In this document: positions 30,146-40,050 of the stretch, in pieces
How the letters are laid out: each line of letters opens with the position of its first letter
Numbering within the stretch: position 1 is the stretch's first letter
Assembly: GCF_964026725.1 (NCBI RefSeq)
Contig: NZ_OZ034691.1
Coordinates: 558,001 to 622,000, forward strand
Reading direction: 5' to 3'
DNA from: Wolbachia endosymbiont (group B) of Germaria angustata
GTDB taxonomy: Bacteria; Pseudomonadota; Alphaproteobacteria; Rickettsiales; Anaplasmataceae
Length of the DNA: 64,000 nucleotides
Translations under genes and position numbers: made by a program
The notes under the pieces: model-generated
The model's input: only the letters and a program-made list of their open reading frames with translations
Database searches by the model: none
What the model was told of the DNA's origin: nothing

Positions 30146-30397
30146 TACGGTGGAGTTGATAGACGTTATCTACGTGATCAAACGATACTGACTTGTTGTT
30201 GCTTAATCGTCGCTTCTGCTACTTTTTTTAGTATAGCTTTTCCTTTGCGCTATGTACCGACAGCAATATTTGCACTTGCCGCATGTTTTTTTATTAAAAA
30301 TGCTGTACATGCTGCATTTTTTGCAAAAGAACCTTCTACTGAGTTTACCGAAGCTAGAGCTTGTCCAGAGATTAGTAAAAGAGGCTATAATATCTAA
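30146..30397 (+). pseudogene. In-frame continuation of the J-domain/ankyrin gene after its stop
   Basis: Directly after the TAA, 83 codons are open in the same frame, reading YGGVDRRYLRDQ, then hydrophobic segments TILTCCCLIVASATFFSIAF and PTAIFALAACFFIKNAVHAA, then a polar end up to TAA at 30395. Such a membrane hairpin is the usual C-terminus of this protein type in the window, so a nonsense mutation is the simplest explanation. A further lysine-rich frame (to 30524) overlaps its end and may be another displaced piece. Confidence 0.6.
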
Positions 30398-30526
30398 AGT
30401 TTTAGTACTGGGTAAAGACGAGAAAAAAGCACCCAGCAGACCTAAGTCAAAGGGAATGGACAAGAATAGAAAGCTATTCCAGAGTATCATACAGGAAAGT
30501 AAGAAAAAAATATACTATAGTTAAAA

Positions 30527-30805
30527 AAATGTGATGGGATACCAAGGAGAAAATTTAAAAATCATATAAAGGAAGAATATGGTATGGATATTGAGATTGT
30601 CAAAAGGCCTTCATGTAGGTTATAAGTCAACAAAGACACACCGCCTTAGCTACTACCAATGAGGGATTTAAAGTACAGCCAAGAAGGTGGGTTGTAGAAA
30701 GGACTTTTGCTTTAGGAATAGAAGACTATCGAAAGAATAAGATTTACTCACTGAAAATTTCATATATCTGGCTATGAGTAGAGTTATGTTAAGGAGAGAA
30801 ATATG
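30527..30805 (+). pseudogene. IS5-family transposase remnant
   Basis: Fragments of an IS5-type DDE transposase C-terminus in at least two frames: GYQGENLK, then after a one-base shift KNHIKEEYGMDIEIVKRPS, then NEGFKVQPRRWVVERTFAL (the family's F-x-V-x-P-x-R-W-V-V-E-R-T-F signature with the catalytic Glu), then SRVMLRRE in a shifted frame. The N-terminal two thirds are missing, so it is inactive. Confidence 0.75.
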
Positions 30806-30825
30806 CTTGAATTCCCGGACAAGCT

Positions 30826-31203
30826 CTAATCATTAATGTTATAAACGTTCTTTTCTTTTTCTATTCTCTCTTGTTCTTCAATACAATACATAGCAAGCGG
30901 ATTAGCTTTAAGTCTTTCGACTCCTATTTCTTCTCCCGTTCCATCGCAGTAACCATAAATGCCTAATTTTATTTTTTCCAACGCCTCCTTAATTTTTTCT
31001 TTTCTATCTTTTCGTCGCTTAATTAATTCTCCATTTTCACTATCAGAATAAATACTACTATCTTCTAGATCTTGTTTCTCCAGTTCAGAGAGTATTGATT
31101 GTAACTTTAAGCTAAAGTATTCCAGTTGTTTTACGTTCATATATTCTTCATTTTCTGAAGGAACGTAATCTTCCGGTAACTTTATTTTTATTAATTTTTC
31201 CAT
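30826..31203 (-). CDS. DksA/TraR-family regulator lacking two zinc cysteines
   Basis: A 125-residue RNA-polymerase secondary-channel protein of the DksA type, which modulates transcription with ppGpp. A coiled-coil region (about 25-80, with DSENGELIKRRKDRKEKIKE at its tip and return helix) precedes the globular domain: YGYCDGTGEEIGVERLKANP, then MYCIEEQER. E. coli DksA has CxxC and CxxC here. This protein keeps one Cys of each pair (C-D-G-T and C-I-E-E), so a structural zinc site is unlikely. Alphaproteobacterial and some Pseudomonas paralogues are similar. It is flanked by the IS5 relic and divergent ccmB. Confidence 0.88.
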   Translation of the reverse strand: MEKLIKIKLPEDYVPSENEEYMNVKQLEYFSLKLQSILSELEKQDLEDSSIYSDSENGELIKRRKDRKEKIKEALEKIKLGIYGYCDGTGEEIGVERLKANPLAMYCIEEQERIEKEKNVYNIND

Positions 31204-31311
31204 AGCATTATCAATAAAATATATTAAAACTTATATAACTTGTAAACACAAAAAATTATACTACCCTCAAAGTAAACACTATAATTTATAATAAACATTT
31301 AAAATCCTGGT

Positions 31312-31959
31312 ATGATTAGTTTGGTAAAAAAATTAGTAATAAATGATAATAATCTTACTTATATAGTATGTATTTTTATTATAATGTTAAGTTTATCTTC
31401 ATATACACTTGAAAACAACAGTAAACAAGAAGTCATATTAACATTAATATGGATATGTGCTACATTTGTTTTGCAGATCTCTACAAATAATTTATTTACA
31501 TCTGATTATCATGATGGAATATTAGAGCAAATCTTTGTACAGCCACTCTCTTCTAGGCTGATAGTTGCTTATAAAATCTTCGCTCACTGGTTGTTATTTG
31601 GGTTACCGATTTCAGTGATTTCTTTCATGTTCAGCTTTGCAATTCTAGGCAATAATATTGAACATTCAATAGCAGTTGGAGTGTCTTTATTATTTAATAC
31701 GCTGATAATCATTAATATTTCAGCTACTGGAAATGCATTAATGATTGGTCGAAATAACTTAGCATCAGGAGTGTCGCAAATTCTTGTTTTGCCAATGATA
31801 ATGCCAACTTTTGTATATTTCAAATTGCTAACTCAATTTGAAAATTTATCCTTGAATATTTATACACTACTAATCACCATCTTAATTTTTGTCATTTTAA
31901 TTGTTAACAGTACTATAACTACTCACATAGCATTAAAATTTGCTGTGGAGCAGGATTGA
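31312..31959 (+). CDS. ccmB: Haem exporter membrane subunit CcmB
   Basis: Membrane subunit of the CcmABC(D) transporter that loads haem onto CcmE for cytochrome c maturation (System I). The 215-residue protein has six membrane helices. The cytoplasmic loop TSDYHDGILEQIFVQPLS (about 65-82) matches the CcmB family's D-x-x-D-G-x-L-E-x-L-x-x-x-P. The other Ccm gene in the window is ccmH at 43.2 kb; the system is typically scattered in Rickettsiales. No ATPase gene (ccmA) is adjacent. Confidence 0.9.
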   Translation: MISLVKKLVINDNNLTYIVCIFIIMLSLSSYTLENNSKQEVILTLIWICATFVLQISTNNLFTSDYHDGILEQIFVQPLSSRLIVAYKIFAHWLLFGLPISVISFMFSFAILGNNIEHSIAVGVSLLFNTLIIINISATGNALMIGRNNLASGVSQILVLPMIMPTFVYFKLLTQFENLSLNIYTLLITILIFVILIVNSTITTHIALKFAVEQD

Positions 31960-32127
31960 AAAAACTTACTAGTTATTTACTTGTATCTGCTTAGTTAAGG
32001 GTGTTAACTTAAGTAGAGATGGAGACATTAGACTTCTTACATGAATTACAGCGTATGAAACCATTATTGGATTTCAGACTGGCTGGTTATGCAAGAAATC
32101 TAATATCTATCGAAGAGTCAGAAACTT

Positions 32128-32838
32128 TTATAACTTACCTTTAATCAACCTAACCCATGCGTGCCAGTCTCTCTCACCAAGATTGCTTTCGAAAGACAGA
32201 AGATCCTTTACGGCTTTTGAGCAAATTTCTTCACTTGGAATTGACAACTCCCTATTCATTGCTAGCGTCAGGCATTGAGTTTTACAAGCTTGCTCTAAGT
32301 GATACGTATAAAACATTGCTTCTTGTATAGTCTGACCACATGTTATAGATCCATGATTGCGCATTAACATTACAAAATTTTCTTTCAAATCAGCTATTAA
32401 TCTTTTTCCTTCTGTATCATCAAGTGCCAGGGAATTATAATCATGGTAAGATACCTTGTTATAAAAGTGCAGCGCCCACTGACTTATTGGGATTAATCCA
32501 TCCTTGAGAGAAGAAACTGCTACAATAGAAGGTATATGTAGATGAAAAATTGCTTGAATATCTTTCCTTGCTTGATAAATGAAGCCATGGATTACATAGC
32601 CAGTTTTATTATATTGATATTCTTTGCCTTCAATTATATTCCCATCAAACGATACTTTCATCAATGAACTTTCATCTACTTCATAAAAACGTATACCAAA
32701 CGGATAAACATAAAATGACTTTTTATCTTCAGAACGTACAGAGAGATGAGTATACGTATGATCATCTAATTTAAGATAAGATAAAATTTGATAGGCGTTA
32801 ACTAGGTCTCTTTTCAACTCACTATTTGTTAATAACAT
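32128..32838 (-). CDS. Class II aldolase/adducin-family protein
   Basis: A 236-residue zinc-dependent aldolase-like protein. The metal-binding histidines are visible: HLHIPS (about 98-100) and a later His in [10 protein letters not shown]. The family's MRNHG motif ([11 protein letters not shown], about 157) and the N-terminal THLSVR are also present. Members include fuculose-phosphate aldolase, ribulose-phosphate epimerase and adducin heads; Rickettsiales carry an uncharacterised branch. The substrate cannot be assigned. It stands alone in the window. Confidence 0.85.
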   Translation of the reverse strand: MLLTNSELKRDLVNAYQILSYLKLDDHTYTHLSVRSEDKKSFYVYPFGIRFYEVDESSLMKVSFDGNIIEGKEYQYNKTGYVIHGFIYQARKDIQAIFHLHIPSIVAVSSLKDGLIPISQWALHFYNKVSYHDYNSLALDDTEGKRLIADLKENFVMLMRNHGSITCGQTIQEAMFYTYHLEQACKTQCLTLAMNRELSIPSEEICSKAVKDLLSFESNLGERDWHAWVRLIKGKL

Positions 32839-33075
32839 AGCTCTTGACTAAAATTTTCTAAAGATTTATACGTGAAAAAAAAAGTTTATTACAAACTAAA
32901 AGGTGAACCTACATTAAAATACTAAGCACTTTTACTTGCCTTAGGTGATTAGAGTTTACATTTCTAGATTACATAGTATTTTAACTATAAAAACGACTTT
33001 TTATGTAATATTTCATATATTTTAAAGCCTCGTTTTTATGTTATTATAAGTGTAGGTTTTAATATTAAAAATAAT

Positions 33076-33618
33076 ATGATAAATATTGACATAAAAAAAC
33101 AGCTAACAAAATTTTTCATATATATCACTGGTCTTCCAGGAAGTGGTAAACTTTCTACAGCAATAGTATTATCTAGTATGATAAATGCAGTAATTGTAAG
33201 TGGACTTGAATATAATCAAACTTCCAAAGAAGCTCGAGATAGAATATATAACACTACACATGTTATGTTTCAGGCAATAGAAGCCTATCCTATTGACTCA
33301 AAAAATTATATATTTGTTGATGAATTAATTAAAAATAATGATTACAACATAAGAATATATAACTCAGTAGTAGAATTTAGTAAAAAAATGAGCACAAAAA
33401 TCCTCCCTATAGTACTTAGGTGCAATCCATTGATATTACAAGAGCGTACTATATCAAAAAAGCAAAGAAAAAATAGGAAGGTTACTAATATAAATAGTAT
33501 TAAATTTAGGGAGGAAGATTTATTTGTACCACAAAATGTTATAGAGGTAGAAAATTCAAATATGAGTATAAAAGAAGTAGCAGAAGAAATAGTAAGTCAG
33601 ATGTACAAACTTGGCTGA
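33076..33618 (+). CDS. P-loop kinase-like protein with altered Walker A
   Basis: A 180-residue protein beginning with a strand and P-loop IYITGLPGSGKLST (about 15-28), followed by a helix, YIFVDELI as a possible Walker B-like strand (about 76), and an Arg-rich stretch QERTISKKQRKNRK, arranged like small nucleotide or adenylyl-sulfate-type kinases. The Walker A Ser/Thr after GK is Leu, although a Ser follows, so nucleotide binding may be weak. No precise family is recognised. The frame is intact and probably real. It is convergent with tsaB. Confidence 0.65.
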   Translation: MINIDIKKQLTKFFIYITGLPGSGKLSTAIVLSSMINAVIVSGLEYNQTSKEARDRIYNTTHVMFQAIEAYPIDSKNYIFVDELIKNNDYNIRIYNSVVEFSKKMSTKILPIVLRCNPLILQERTISKKQRKNRKVTNINSIKFREEDLFVPQNVIEVENSNMSIKEVAEEIVSQMYKLG

Positions 33619-33629
33619 ATTAATAGTGT

Positions 33630-34238
33630 TTACGCAATAGGCAACGATTTCATATACTGAGGCTCATTTAAATATAGAGCCTCAACTCCATTTAATTTTT
33701 GTTTATTTTTTAGTCTATAACGGACTAATAGCCCTGCATGGCTAGCATCCAACTTTGGTAAACTGCAATCCATATATGTAATGCAGTGCGTTTCAGGCTG
33801 GAGTTCACTTACTACAGCAGGATTTGATAGCGGTAACAAATTGAAATCAAATAACTGCGTATAAAACTTTTGATCATCTTCGATTATAGCTTTAATATTT
33901 TTTTTGCTATTTGCACAAAGTAGCGATATTGCATATGCTTGAGCTTCCAGCGCACTAACCCCATATAACGGCTTATTTGTAGCAAGATTTATACCTTGTG
34001 CAGTTGATATACCAACTCTGATTCCAGTAAAACTTCCTGGTCCAACTATTACTGCTAAATGGTCTATTTTATCGTAGCTGTAATTATGCTTACCAAACAA
34101 AGTATTCAGTATTTGAAAAAATGATTCTGCATGACTATTGTTTGCAGAATTGCGTTCTACAAAACAATTACCATCGTAATCAATTACTGCTATTGAACTA
34201 CCAGCACCTACAGTATTAATTGCTAGAATGGACATCAC
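33630..34238 (-). CDS. tsaB: tRNA threonylcarbamoyladenosine biosynthesis protein TsaB
   Basis: Scaffold partner of TsaD and TsaE in making the t6A37 modification of ANN-decoding tRNAs. The 202-residue protein has the ASKHA fold start [20 protein letters not shown], then [11 protein letters not shown], and the diagnostic [19 protein letters not shown] (about 69-87). The C-terminal half is diverged, as is usual. It overlaps the upstream symporter gene by four bases (ATGA at 34235-34238), indicating coupling. Confidence 0.93.
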   Translation of the reverse strand: MMSILAINTVGAGSSIAVIDYDGNCFVERNSANNSHAESFFQILNTLFGKHNYSYDKIDHLAVIVGPGSFTGIRVGISTAQGINLATNKPLYGVSALEAQAYAISLLCANSKKNIKAIIEDDQKFYTQLFDFNLLPLSNPAVVSELQPETHCITYMDCSLPKLDASHAGLLVRYRLKNKQKLNGVEALYLNEPQYMKSLPIA

Positions 34239-35365
34239 TTAAGCTTATCATAGAGCTTTGTAAACATCATAGTGAACGCACCGTTACCCATAACATTTGC
34301 TGAAGTTATTATTGGGTCAAACACTATATACAATGCTGTAATTAATGAAAGCATCTCTGGGGAGAATTTAAGATACTTCTCAAGAACGGGCAACATTACC
34401 ATAATCCCTCCCGCTGGAACTGCAACAATAGCAAATTTAAATAACAGAAAGTAGAGAAGGAAAGTCACATAGTCTGTTGCAGACAATGCACCACCAAAAG
34501 TCATTATCATTGATAGTATTATAATAAAAAAGCAATCACCTACTAAATGAAAGCTAGCGGTTATTGGCACAACAGACGATGCTATATCATGCTGCTTTAC
34601 ATTTTTTTTGCTTCCTTCAAGAGTAAGCGGCATAGCTATATTACTAGACATTGTGCTCATTGCAGTAATAAATGCTGGTATCATATTACCTATACTAGCT
34701 ATCCAGCTTGTGATCTTGAACGAATTTGCTGCTCCATATAAGAGAAAAACATAAAGGTAGGTTACAGATGATATAATAATAAAAATTATTGAGTAATCCT
34801 TAAATATTATGGGTAAAACCTGATCATGTTCCATTTTTAAAGCAAGACCAAGTACAAACATTGGAATAATTGGCGTCAAAAATGTCTTCAAAATAAAGAG
34901 AGTTAAATCTAACATTTTGTTCGAGAGCTCTTTGCTTTTTTTTGGTAATATTGTGGACACTAATATGCTTAACACAAATCCACAAGCAAGGGCATAAAAA
35001 TTAGAAAGCAATGCAGGTATCCTAAATGACCATAAAGGAACAATTGTTTCTTCATATGTTATATCTTGTATTGAATAAGTGTTTTGTGTGATGAAATGCC
35101 CAACAGAATAAGCTATTAAACTTGAAGCTAGATTCGACAAGAAAATCGTTATAATAAGTAACAATATAAACTTTATAGCCGACTGCTTAAGATTGTTAAC
35201 ACTACTAAAGATTAATGCAAAAACAATAAAAGGCATTATAAATAGTAAGATCTCTTTTATACTAAGGCTTATTGAATACAAGAAGGTTTTCACTTCCATT
35301 GGAACTAGATGACCAAAGAATACAACCGAAGTGATAACAGCAAGTAAGGTTAGTAATTGTAACAT
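34235..35365 (-). CDS. Dicarboxylate/amino acid:cation symporter (SDF family)
   Basis: A 376-residue secondary transporter of the glutamate/dicarboxylate (SDF, DAACS) family with about eight membrane helices and two re-entrant loops. The serine-rich hairpin 1 is [14 protein letters not shown], and the later helix region [15 protein letters not shown] and the hairpin before [16 protein letters not shown] correspond to the transport core. Family members use Na+ or H+ to bring in glutamate, aspartate or C4 acids. Amino acids are a main carbon source for Wolbachia, so such uptake is plausible. It overlaps tsaB by 4 bp. Confidence 0.88.
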   Translation of the reverse strand: MLQLLTLLAVITSVVFFGHLVPMEVKTFLYSISLSIKEILLFIMPFIVFALIFSSVNNLKQSAIKFILLLIITIFLSNLASSLIAYSVGHFITQNTYSIQDITYEETIVPLWSFRIPALLSNFYALACGFVLSILVSTILPKKSKELSNKMLDLTLFILKTFLTPIIPMFVLGLALKMEHDQVLPIIFKDYSIIFIIISSVTYLYVFLLYGAANSFKITSWIASIGNMIPAFITAMSTMSSNIAMPLTLEGSKKNVKQHDIASSVVPITASFHLVGDCFFIIILSMIMTFGGALSATDYVTFLLYFLLFKFAIVAVPAGGIMVMLPVLEKYLKFSPEMLSLITALYIVFDPIITSANVMGNGAFTMMFTKLYDKLK

Positions 35366-35472
35366 ATTCTAATATAGCGATACCCTATGGAAATACATAT
35401 GATAAATTAGCTGCTAAGTAAAGTAAAACTGCCTAGAATATTTGCATTACCTTCTAGTACTTGAATGAGATT

Positions 35473-36639
35473 TCAAATTACAACGTTTCCACAAAGTATA
35501 TAATTAACATCCACACCTTTGGTCAAGTTCCATTCACGCTTTATTACATTATATTCCATACCAGTCATATCTTGTAGTGTTACATTGTTCTCTCTTAGAT
35601 GATTTGCAATTTCTGATGGCTTGAGAAATTTATTCCAATTATGTGTGCCTTTTGGCAGCCAGTTTAATATGTACTCTGCGCCGACTATTGCAAGACAGAA
35701 GGATTTAATAGTTCTATTTATCGTCGATATAAAAATTAGCCCTTCTGGCTTCAACAGCTCTATTGCTTTTTTCATGAAAAACTCTAAATTATCGACATGT
35801 TCAACCACTTCCATCAACAAAACCACGTCATACTTCTTGTCATTGCTTAGCTCTTCAATGCTAGTGTGTGTGTATTCTATATTTAACCCTACTTTCTTCA
35901 CGTGCGACTGTGCAACTTTTATGTTTTCCTCACATACATCTATTCCCGCAACGCTAATACCAACACGCGCCATTGACTCTGACAAAATGCCACCACCACA
36001 ACCAACATCGAGCAATGATAGTTCTTTTAAATCGCATTTTTTTAATTCTTTTATTTTCTCAACGATGTATGATACTCTCACAGGATTCATCATGTGCAAT
36101 GGCTTGAATTTGCCATTCTCATCCCACCATTCACCTGCTATTTTAGCGAATTTTGATATTTCATCTTCGTTATAAGTTTTTGTGGTTTTTTTCTTGTTAA
36201 TATTGCTAAGTTTATCAAGGCGTTCTTTATGTCTACTTTCTTTTGAAAATTCTGTTTCGAGGAATTGTTTGACTATGTCTTTTGCTAATCCACTCGCAGT
36301 AAACCCTGCACCAAGACAAAGTATATTCGCGTTGCCATGCTCGCGAGCTAATTTTGCGATCTCAACACTATTACATAAAGCAGCGTAGATTCCTTCAAAA
36401 CGATTTGCCACAGTACTCATGCCCAAACCTGTACCGCAAATTAATATTCCATAATTTGCTTTTTTGTTTGTTATATCTTCTACAACTTCAGCAGCATAGT
36501 CAGGGTAGTCTACACTCTTTTGTTCAGCAGTGCAGCCACGGTCTATCACTGTATAATCTAAAGTTTCCAAGTAAGCCTTTATTTCTGATTTTAGTTCATA
36601 ACCTGCGTGGTCTGAAGCAACTGATATCACATCTGACAT
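35473..36639 (-). CDS. RpiB-UbiG fusion: ribose-5-phosphate isomerase B joined to ubiquinone O-methyltransferase
   Basis: A 388-residue protein of two complete enzymes. Residues 1 to about 145 are RpiB (ASDHAGYELKSEIKAYL, CGTGLGMSTVANRF with the catalytic Cys, REHGNANILCLGAG), interconverting ribose-5-P and ribulose-5-P. A lysine-rich linker (about 145-158) follows. Residues about 160-388 are UbiG (FAKIAGEWWDENGKFKPLH, the SAM motif LLDVGCGGGILSE, MEVVEHV, and GTHNWNKFLKPSE), which performs O-methylations in ubiquinone synthesis. There is no internal stop or frameshift, and the UbiG N-terminal motif is whole. The domains belong to unrelated pathways, so the fusion is probably a transcription-linked accident kept in this lineage. 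Confidence 0.92.
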   Translation of the reverse strand: MSDVISVASDHAGYELKSEIKAYLETLDYTVIDRGCTAEQKSVDYPDYAAEVVEDITNKKANYGILICGTGLGMSTVANRFEGIYAALCNSVEIAKLAREHGNANILCLGAGFTASGLAKDIVKQFLETEFSKESRHKERLDKLSNINKKKTTKTYNEDEISKFAKIAGEWWDENGKFKPLHMMNPVRVSYIVEKIKELKKCDLKELSLLDVGCGGGILSESMARVGISVAGIDVCEENIKVAQSHVKKVGLNIEYTHTSIEELSNDKKYDVVLLMEVVEHVDNLEFFMKKAIELLKPEGLIFISTINRTIKSFCLAIVGAEYILNWLPKGTHNWNKFLKPSEIANHLRENNVTLQDMTGMEYNVIKREWNLTKGVDVNYILCGNVVI

Positions 36640-36784
36640 ATAAGAAATTGCAACTTAAGGGTATTTATATGGGTAATTTATTTTGAGCTTTTTGTCAAGC
36701 TCTCCTGATCTTTCTGAATAAATTTCGAGTCAGATATGCATAAATTCTATATAATTTTTATCCTACAACTACTAATTCGGTAAA

Positions 36785-38518
36785 ATGGATCATATAGATA
36801 TTATAAAGTCAAAATTATTGTTGTCCGACATAGTAGGAAAAAAAGTTAGGTTAATAAAAAGAGGAGATAGTTTTGTTGGACTCTGCCCATTTCATAACGA
36901 AAAAACCCCATCTTTTTCGGTCAGCAATGTTAAGGGCTTATATTACTGTTTCGGTTGCTCAGCTCATGGTGATGCGTTTGAGTTTATTTCACAAACTGAG
37001 GGCTTAAGCTTTAAAGAAGCATTGGAAAAGCTAGCATCAGTTGCAGGTGTTGAGTTACCTAAAGACCCCAATATTACCAAAGAAAGCGACAAATTGTTTT
37101 CAACGCTAGACTTAGCTGCAAGTTGGTTCGCGCAGAAAAATCGAGGTGTTATGGCTTATTTAAGGCAGCGCAAGATCTCACTCAAAATCATAGATAAATT
37201 TAGAATAGGTTATGCACCAAGTTCTGGCTTGAAGGAATATTTGAACTCCTCTGGTATTAAAGACGAGATTTTGATCGATGTTGGGTTAATAAATAAGAAT
37301 TCTCGTGATTATTTCTATGATCGGCTGATATTTCCTATACACAACATCACGGGCAAAGTTATTGGTTTTGGCGGACGTGCGCTGAACTCTGAGCAACAGC
37401 CGAAGTATTTAAACAGCCCAGAAAGTCAGCTCTTCAAAAAGAGGGAGAATTTATATGGGCTAAACCTTGCCTTAAGCGAAATACGCAAAAAACAACACAT
37501 ATTTGTTGTTGAAGGGTATATGGATGTAATAGCACTACATCAAGCGGGAATTAGCAATACAGTTGCCCCGCTTGGTACTGCAATTTCTGCAGAGCAGATA
37601 AAAAATCTATGGAGATTTGCTAAAGAAATCTCCATCTGTATGGATGGCGATAGTGCTGGACATCGTGCCGCTATTCGAATTGCAGAACTTGTTCTGTCGA
37701 TACTGGAGCCTGGGTATACATTGAAGTTTGTAACTTTGCCGAGCGATAAAGACCCATACGATATATGCAATGAACTAGAATATAAGACGGAAGATGTACT
37801 ATCCGCTTTTAACCGCTCAACAGAACTGCACTCTGAATATTTATGGCATCACATAATTGGTAGCAATTTGCAAAATTATGAAAAATTTGCTCCGGAAAAA
37901 TATTCAATTCTTGAGCACAAATTTATGGAATATGTAAATGCTATCAGTAACATCAGCATTAGAAGGTATTATAGAGATTATTTTTACAATAAGGTCAGTG
38001 AATTAAGAAGAAACTTTAAAAAGCTGATTTTTAATAGCAAAACAACAAAAGGTGAGTATCTTTACAATAAATCTCCAGAGCTAATTGAAGCAGAGCAAAA
38101 TCAGGCCATAATTTTGCGTGTAGCCGTAGAATTTCCTGAAATCTTGAACCGTCCTATATTTTTTGAGCAATTTTCTCATTTCGAATTTACTAATGAGATG
38201 AAAAGATTACAACAGTGCGTAATTAATATGGTAACTAGTGAGAGCAACTTTAATAAAGAAATTCTGCTACAGGAGTCTAGTATTATAAAGCTTATATTTG
38301 AAAAAACTAGCGTACTAAATAGTCAATTAAGCGAGAAGAGATCGGCAGAAACTGTCTGGAATAACATAGTATTACGGAAAGAATTAAATGTATTACAAGA
38401 AGAAAAAATTAAAGCAAGGCTGGGCGGTAATTTTGACTTAGAGGAAAGGCTAATAGAACAAATAAAGCAAATAGAGGATAGTATACAAGAAATGCAAATG
38501 GAATTTATTCAAAAGTAG
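36785..38518 (+). CDS. dnaG: DNA primase
   Basis: Makes RNA primers at the fork. The 577-residue protein has the zinc-binding domain (CPFHNEKTPSFSV, about 33-45, then YYCFGCSAHGDA), the core with RFRIGYAP-like (DKFRIGYAPSSG), IFPIHNITGKVIGFGGR and PKYLNSPES, and the TOPRIM motif FVVEGYMDVIALHQAG with a later MDGDSAGHRAA metal site. The C-terminal DnaB-interacting region (about 440-577) is diverged. It is divergent from rpiB-ubiG. holA (49.3 kb) is another replisome gene in the window. Confidence 0.95.
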   Translation: MDHIDIIKSKLLLSDIVGKKVRLIKRGDSFVGLCPFHNEKTPSFSVSNVKGLYYCFGCSAHGDAFEFISQTEGLSFKEALEKLASVAGVELPKDPNITKESDKLFSTLDLAASWFAQKNRGVMAYLRQRKISLKIIDKFRIGYAPSSGLKEYLNSSGIKDEILIDVGLINKNSRDYFYDRLIFPIHNITGKVIGFGGRALNSEQQPKYLNSPESQLFKKRENLYGLNLALSEIRKKQHIFVVEGYMDVIALHQAGISNTVAPLGTAISAEQIKNLWRFAKEISICMDGDSAGHRAAIRIAELVLSILEPGYTLKFVTLPSDKDPYDICNELEYKTEDVLSAFNRSTELHSEYLWHHIIGSNLQNYEKFAPEKYSILEHKFMEYVNAISNISIRRYYRDYFYNKVSELRRNFKKLIFNSKTTKGEYLYNKSPELIEAEQNQAIILRVAVEFPEILNRPIFFEQFSHFEFTNEMKRLQQCVINMVTSESNFNKEILLQESSIIKLIFEKTSVLNSQLSEKRSAETVWNNIVLRKELNVLQEEKIKARLGGNFDLEERLIEQIKQIEDSIQEMQMEFIQK

Positions 38519-38616
38519 ATGGCTTAAGATGTTCAAAATTATTAGAAAAACACTGTATTAGTAGTTGCTTAAAATAGCTTATTCTAGTATATTTTCAATT
38601 TATTTAATTACGACAA

Positions 38617-39915
38617 GTGTTTGCATTTCTCCCTCTCATTATTTTTTTAACCTTATATCTTGGTAGTGGTACTTATTTTTCCTTTATAGGACTTGACAAT
38701 CCTCTTCATCAAATTTCACCGTTAGTTTGCTTATTACCAGCATTATTTTTTGCTATTCTATTCAATAAAAACAAAATTCAGCATAGCGTTGATACTCTTA
38801 TAAAAGGTATGGGGAATAAAACTACTCTTACCGTGTGTTTGATTTTTCTCCTTGCTGGGGCATTTTCTACTGTTACTCAATCGCTTGGTAGTATAAATGT
38901 TATTGCTAGCTTAACTATTTGCTTTCTTCCAGCACAATTATTACTTCCTGGAATGTTTTTAATTTCTGCGTTTATTGCAAGTGCAATAGGCACATCAATC
39001 GGAGTTATTGCACTTATAACACCAATAGCTGTGAATCTAGCACAAAATGGAGCTTTTGATTGTGCGGTGGGCGTTGGAGCTGTGATAGGTGGGTCTATGT
39101 TTGGCAGCAACCTTTCAATGATATCTGACACTACTATTGCTGCTACTTCTTCACAAGGAGCTTCAGTAAAGGATAAACTAAAACTAACCTTAAAGACAGG
39201 ATCTGTTACAGGTCTTATAATACTTACTTATCTAGTAATGATTTCAAATAGCACAGAAGTTGTTTCTATCTCAAGTCTGAATTCTTTATCCATAGTCAAA
39301 ATTATCCCTTATATATCTTTAATAATTATGGGTTTATTTGAAATAAACACACTGGTAACATTAGCTGTTAATATGGTTGTTGCTGGAATATTAGGAATAG
39401 CTTTTTTTGATTATTCTATTATTGATTATTCTCATGATATATGTAGGGGTTTTAATAAGATGAATGAGGTAATGATATTTATTCTTTTCAGTAGTGGATT
39501 AAGCCACTTAATGTACGAATACAGTCAGAAAAAGATAGATAAATTCACCGATGAGGTGAATCTCACAAGAAGTCAAGCTGAACTTATGATTGCAGGAATA
39601 TCATCTATGTTTACTATTTTGGTTTCCAGCAATATTGTTGCTATTTTATTGACTAGTAATATTGCGAAAAGACTTGCACAAAGATATAACATTGCACCAC
39701 ACCGTAGTGCGTATTTATTAGAAATATTTACTGCGATCACAAAAAGTATCTTACCTTATGGTTCTCAAATATTGCTAGCAAGCAGCATTGCCTCTCTTTC
39801 ACCCATTGTTATACTAATAAAAGTATATTATTGTTTTGTTTTTGCAGCAGTTGCAATAAGTGAAATAGTTATTAATGGCAGACGTCATGCGGTTGTAGCT
39901 CCTCAATTACCATAA
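38617..39915 (+). CDS. Na+/H+ antiporter, NhaC family
   Basis: A 432-residue polytopic membrane protein (10-12 helices) of the NhaC/arsenite-permease-like type. Characteristic stretches are LAGAFSTVTQSLGSINVIAS, IGTSIGVIALITPIAVNLA and VIGGSMFGSNLSMISDTTIAAT (about 152-173), the last being the family's G-x-x-x-G-x-x-x-S-x-I-S-D-T motif. Members exchange Na+ for H+ or carry organic ions. The start GTG 38617 fits the first helix. It is transcribed alone after dnaG. Confidence 0.85.
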   Translation: MFAFLPLIIFLTLYLGSGTYFSFIGLDNPLHQISPLVCLLPALFFAILFNKNKIQHSVDTLIKGMGNKTTLTVCLIFLLAGAFSTVTQSLGSINVIASLTICFLPAQLLLPGMFLISAFIASAIGTSIGVIALITPIAVNLAQNGAFDCAVGVGAVIGGSMFGSNLSMISDTTIAATSSQGASVKDKLKLTLKTGSVTGLIILTYLVMISNSTEVVSISSLNSLSIVKIIPYISLIIMGLFEINTLVTLAVNMVVAGILGIAFFDYSIIDYSHDICRGFNKMNEVMIFILFSSGLSHLMYEYSQKKIDKFTDEVNLTRSQAELMIAGISSMFTILVSSNIVAILLTSNIAKRLAQRYNIAPHRSAYLLEIFTAITKSILPYGSQILLASSIASLSPIVILIKVYYCFVFAAVAISEIVINGRRHAVVAPQLP

Positions 39916-40050
39916 ATAACTCTTTAAATTTTCACTCAATTTGTTGATAAATATTATAATATTTGCTAAAATACTTATATAGTACCAATTCTTTTAAAGA
40001 CATAGTATTACTAATGTTATAAAAAATGTATCAAAATAGTGGAGAAACAA

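Noticed and set aside
30252..30524. A 90-residue plus-strand ORF after the J-domain/ankyrin gene
   Set aside because: Its first half is an out-of-frame reading of the J-ankyrin membrane tail. The lysine-rich second half may be a displaced piece of that gene, but there is no Shine-Dalgarno and no recognisable family.
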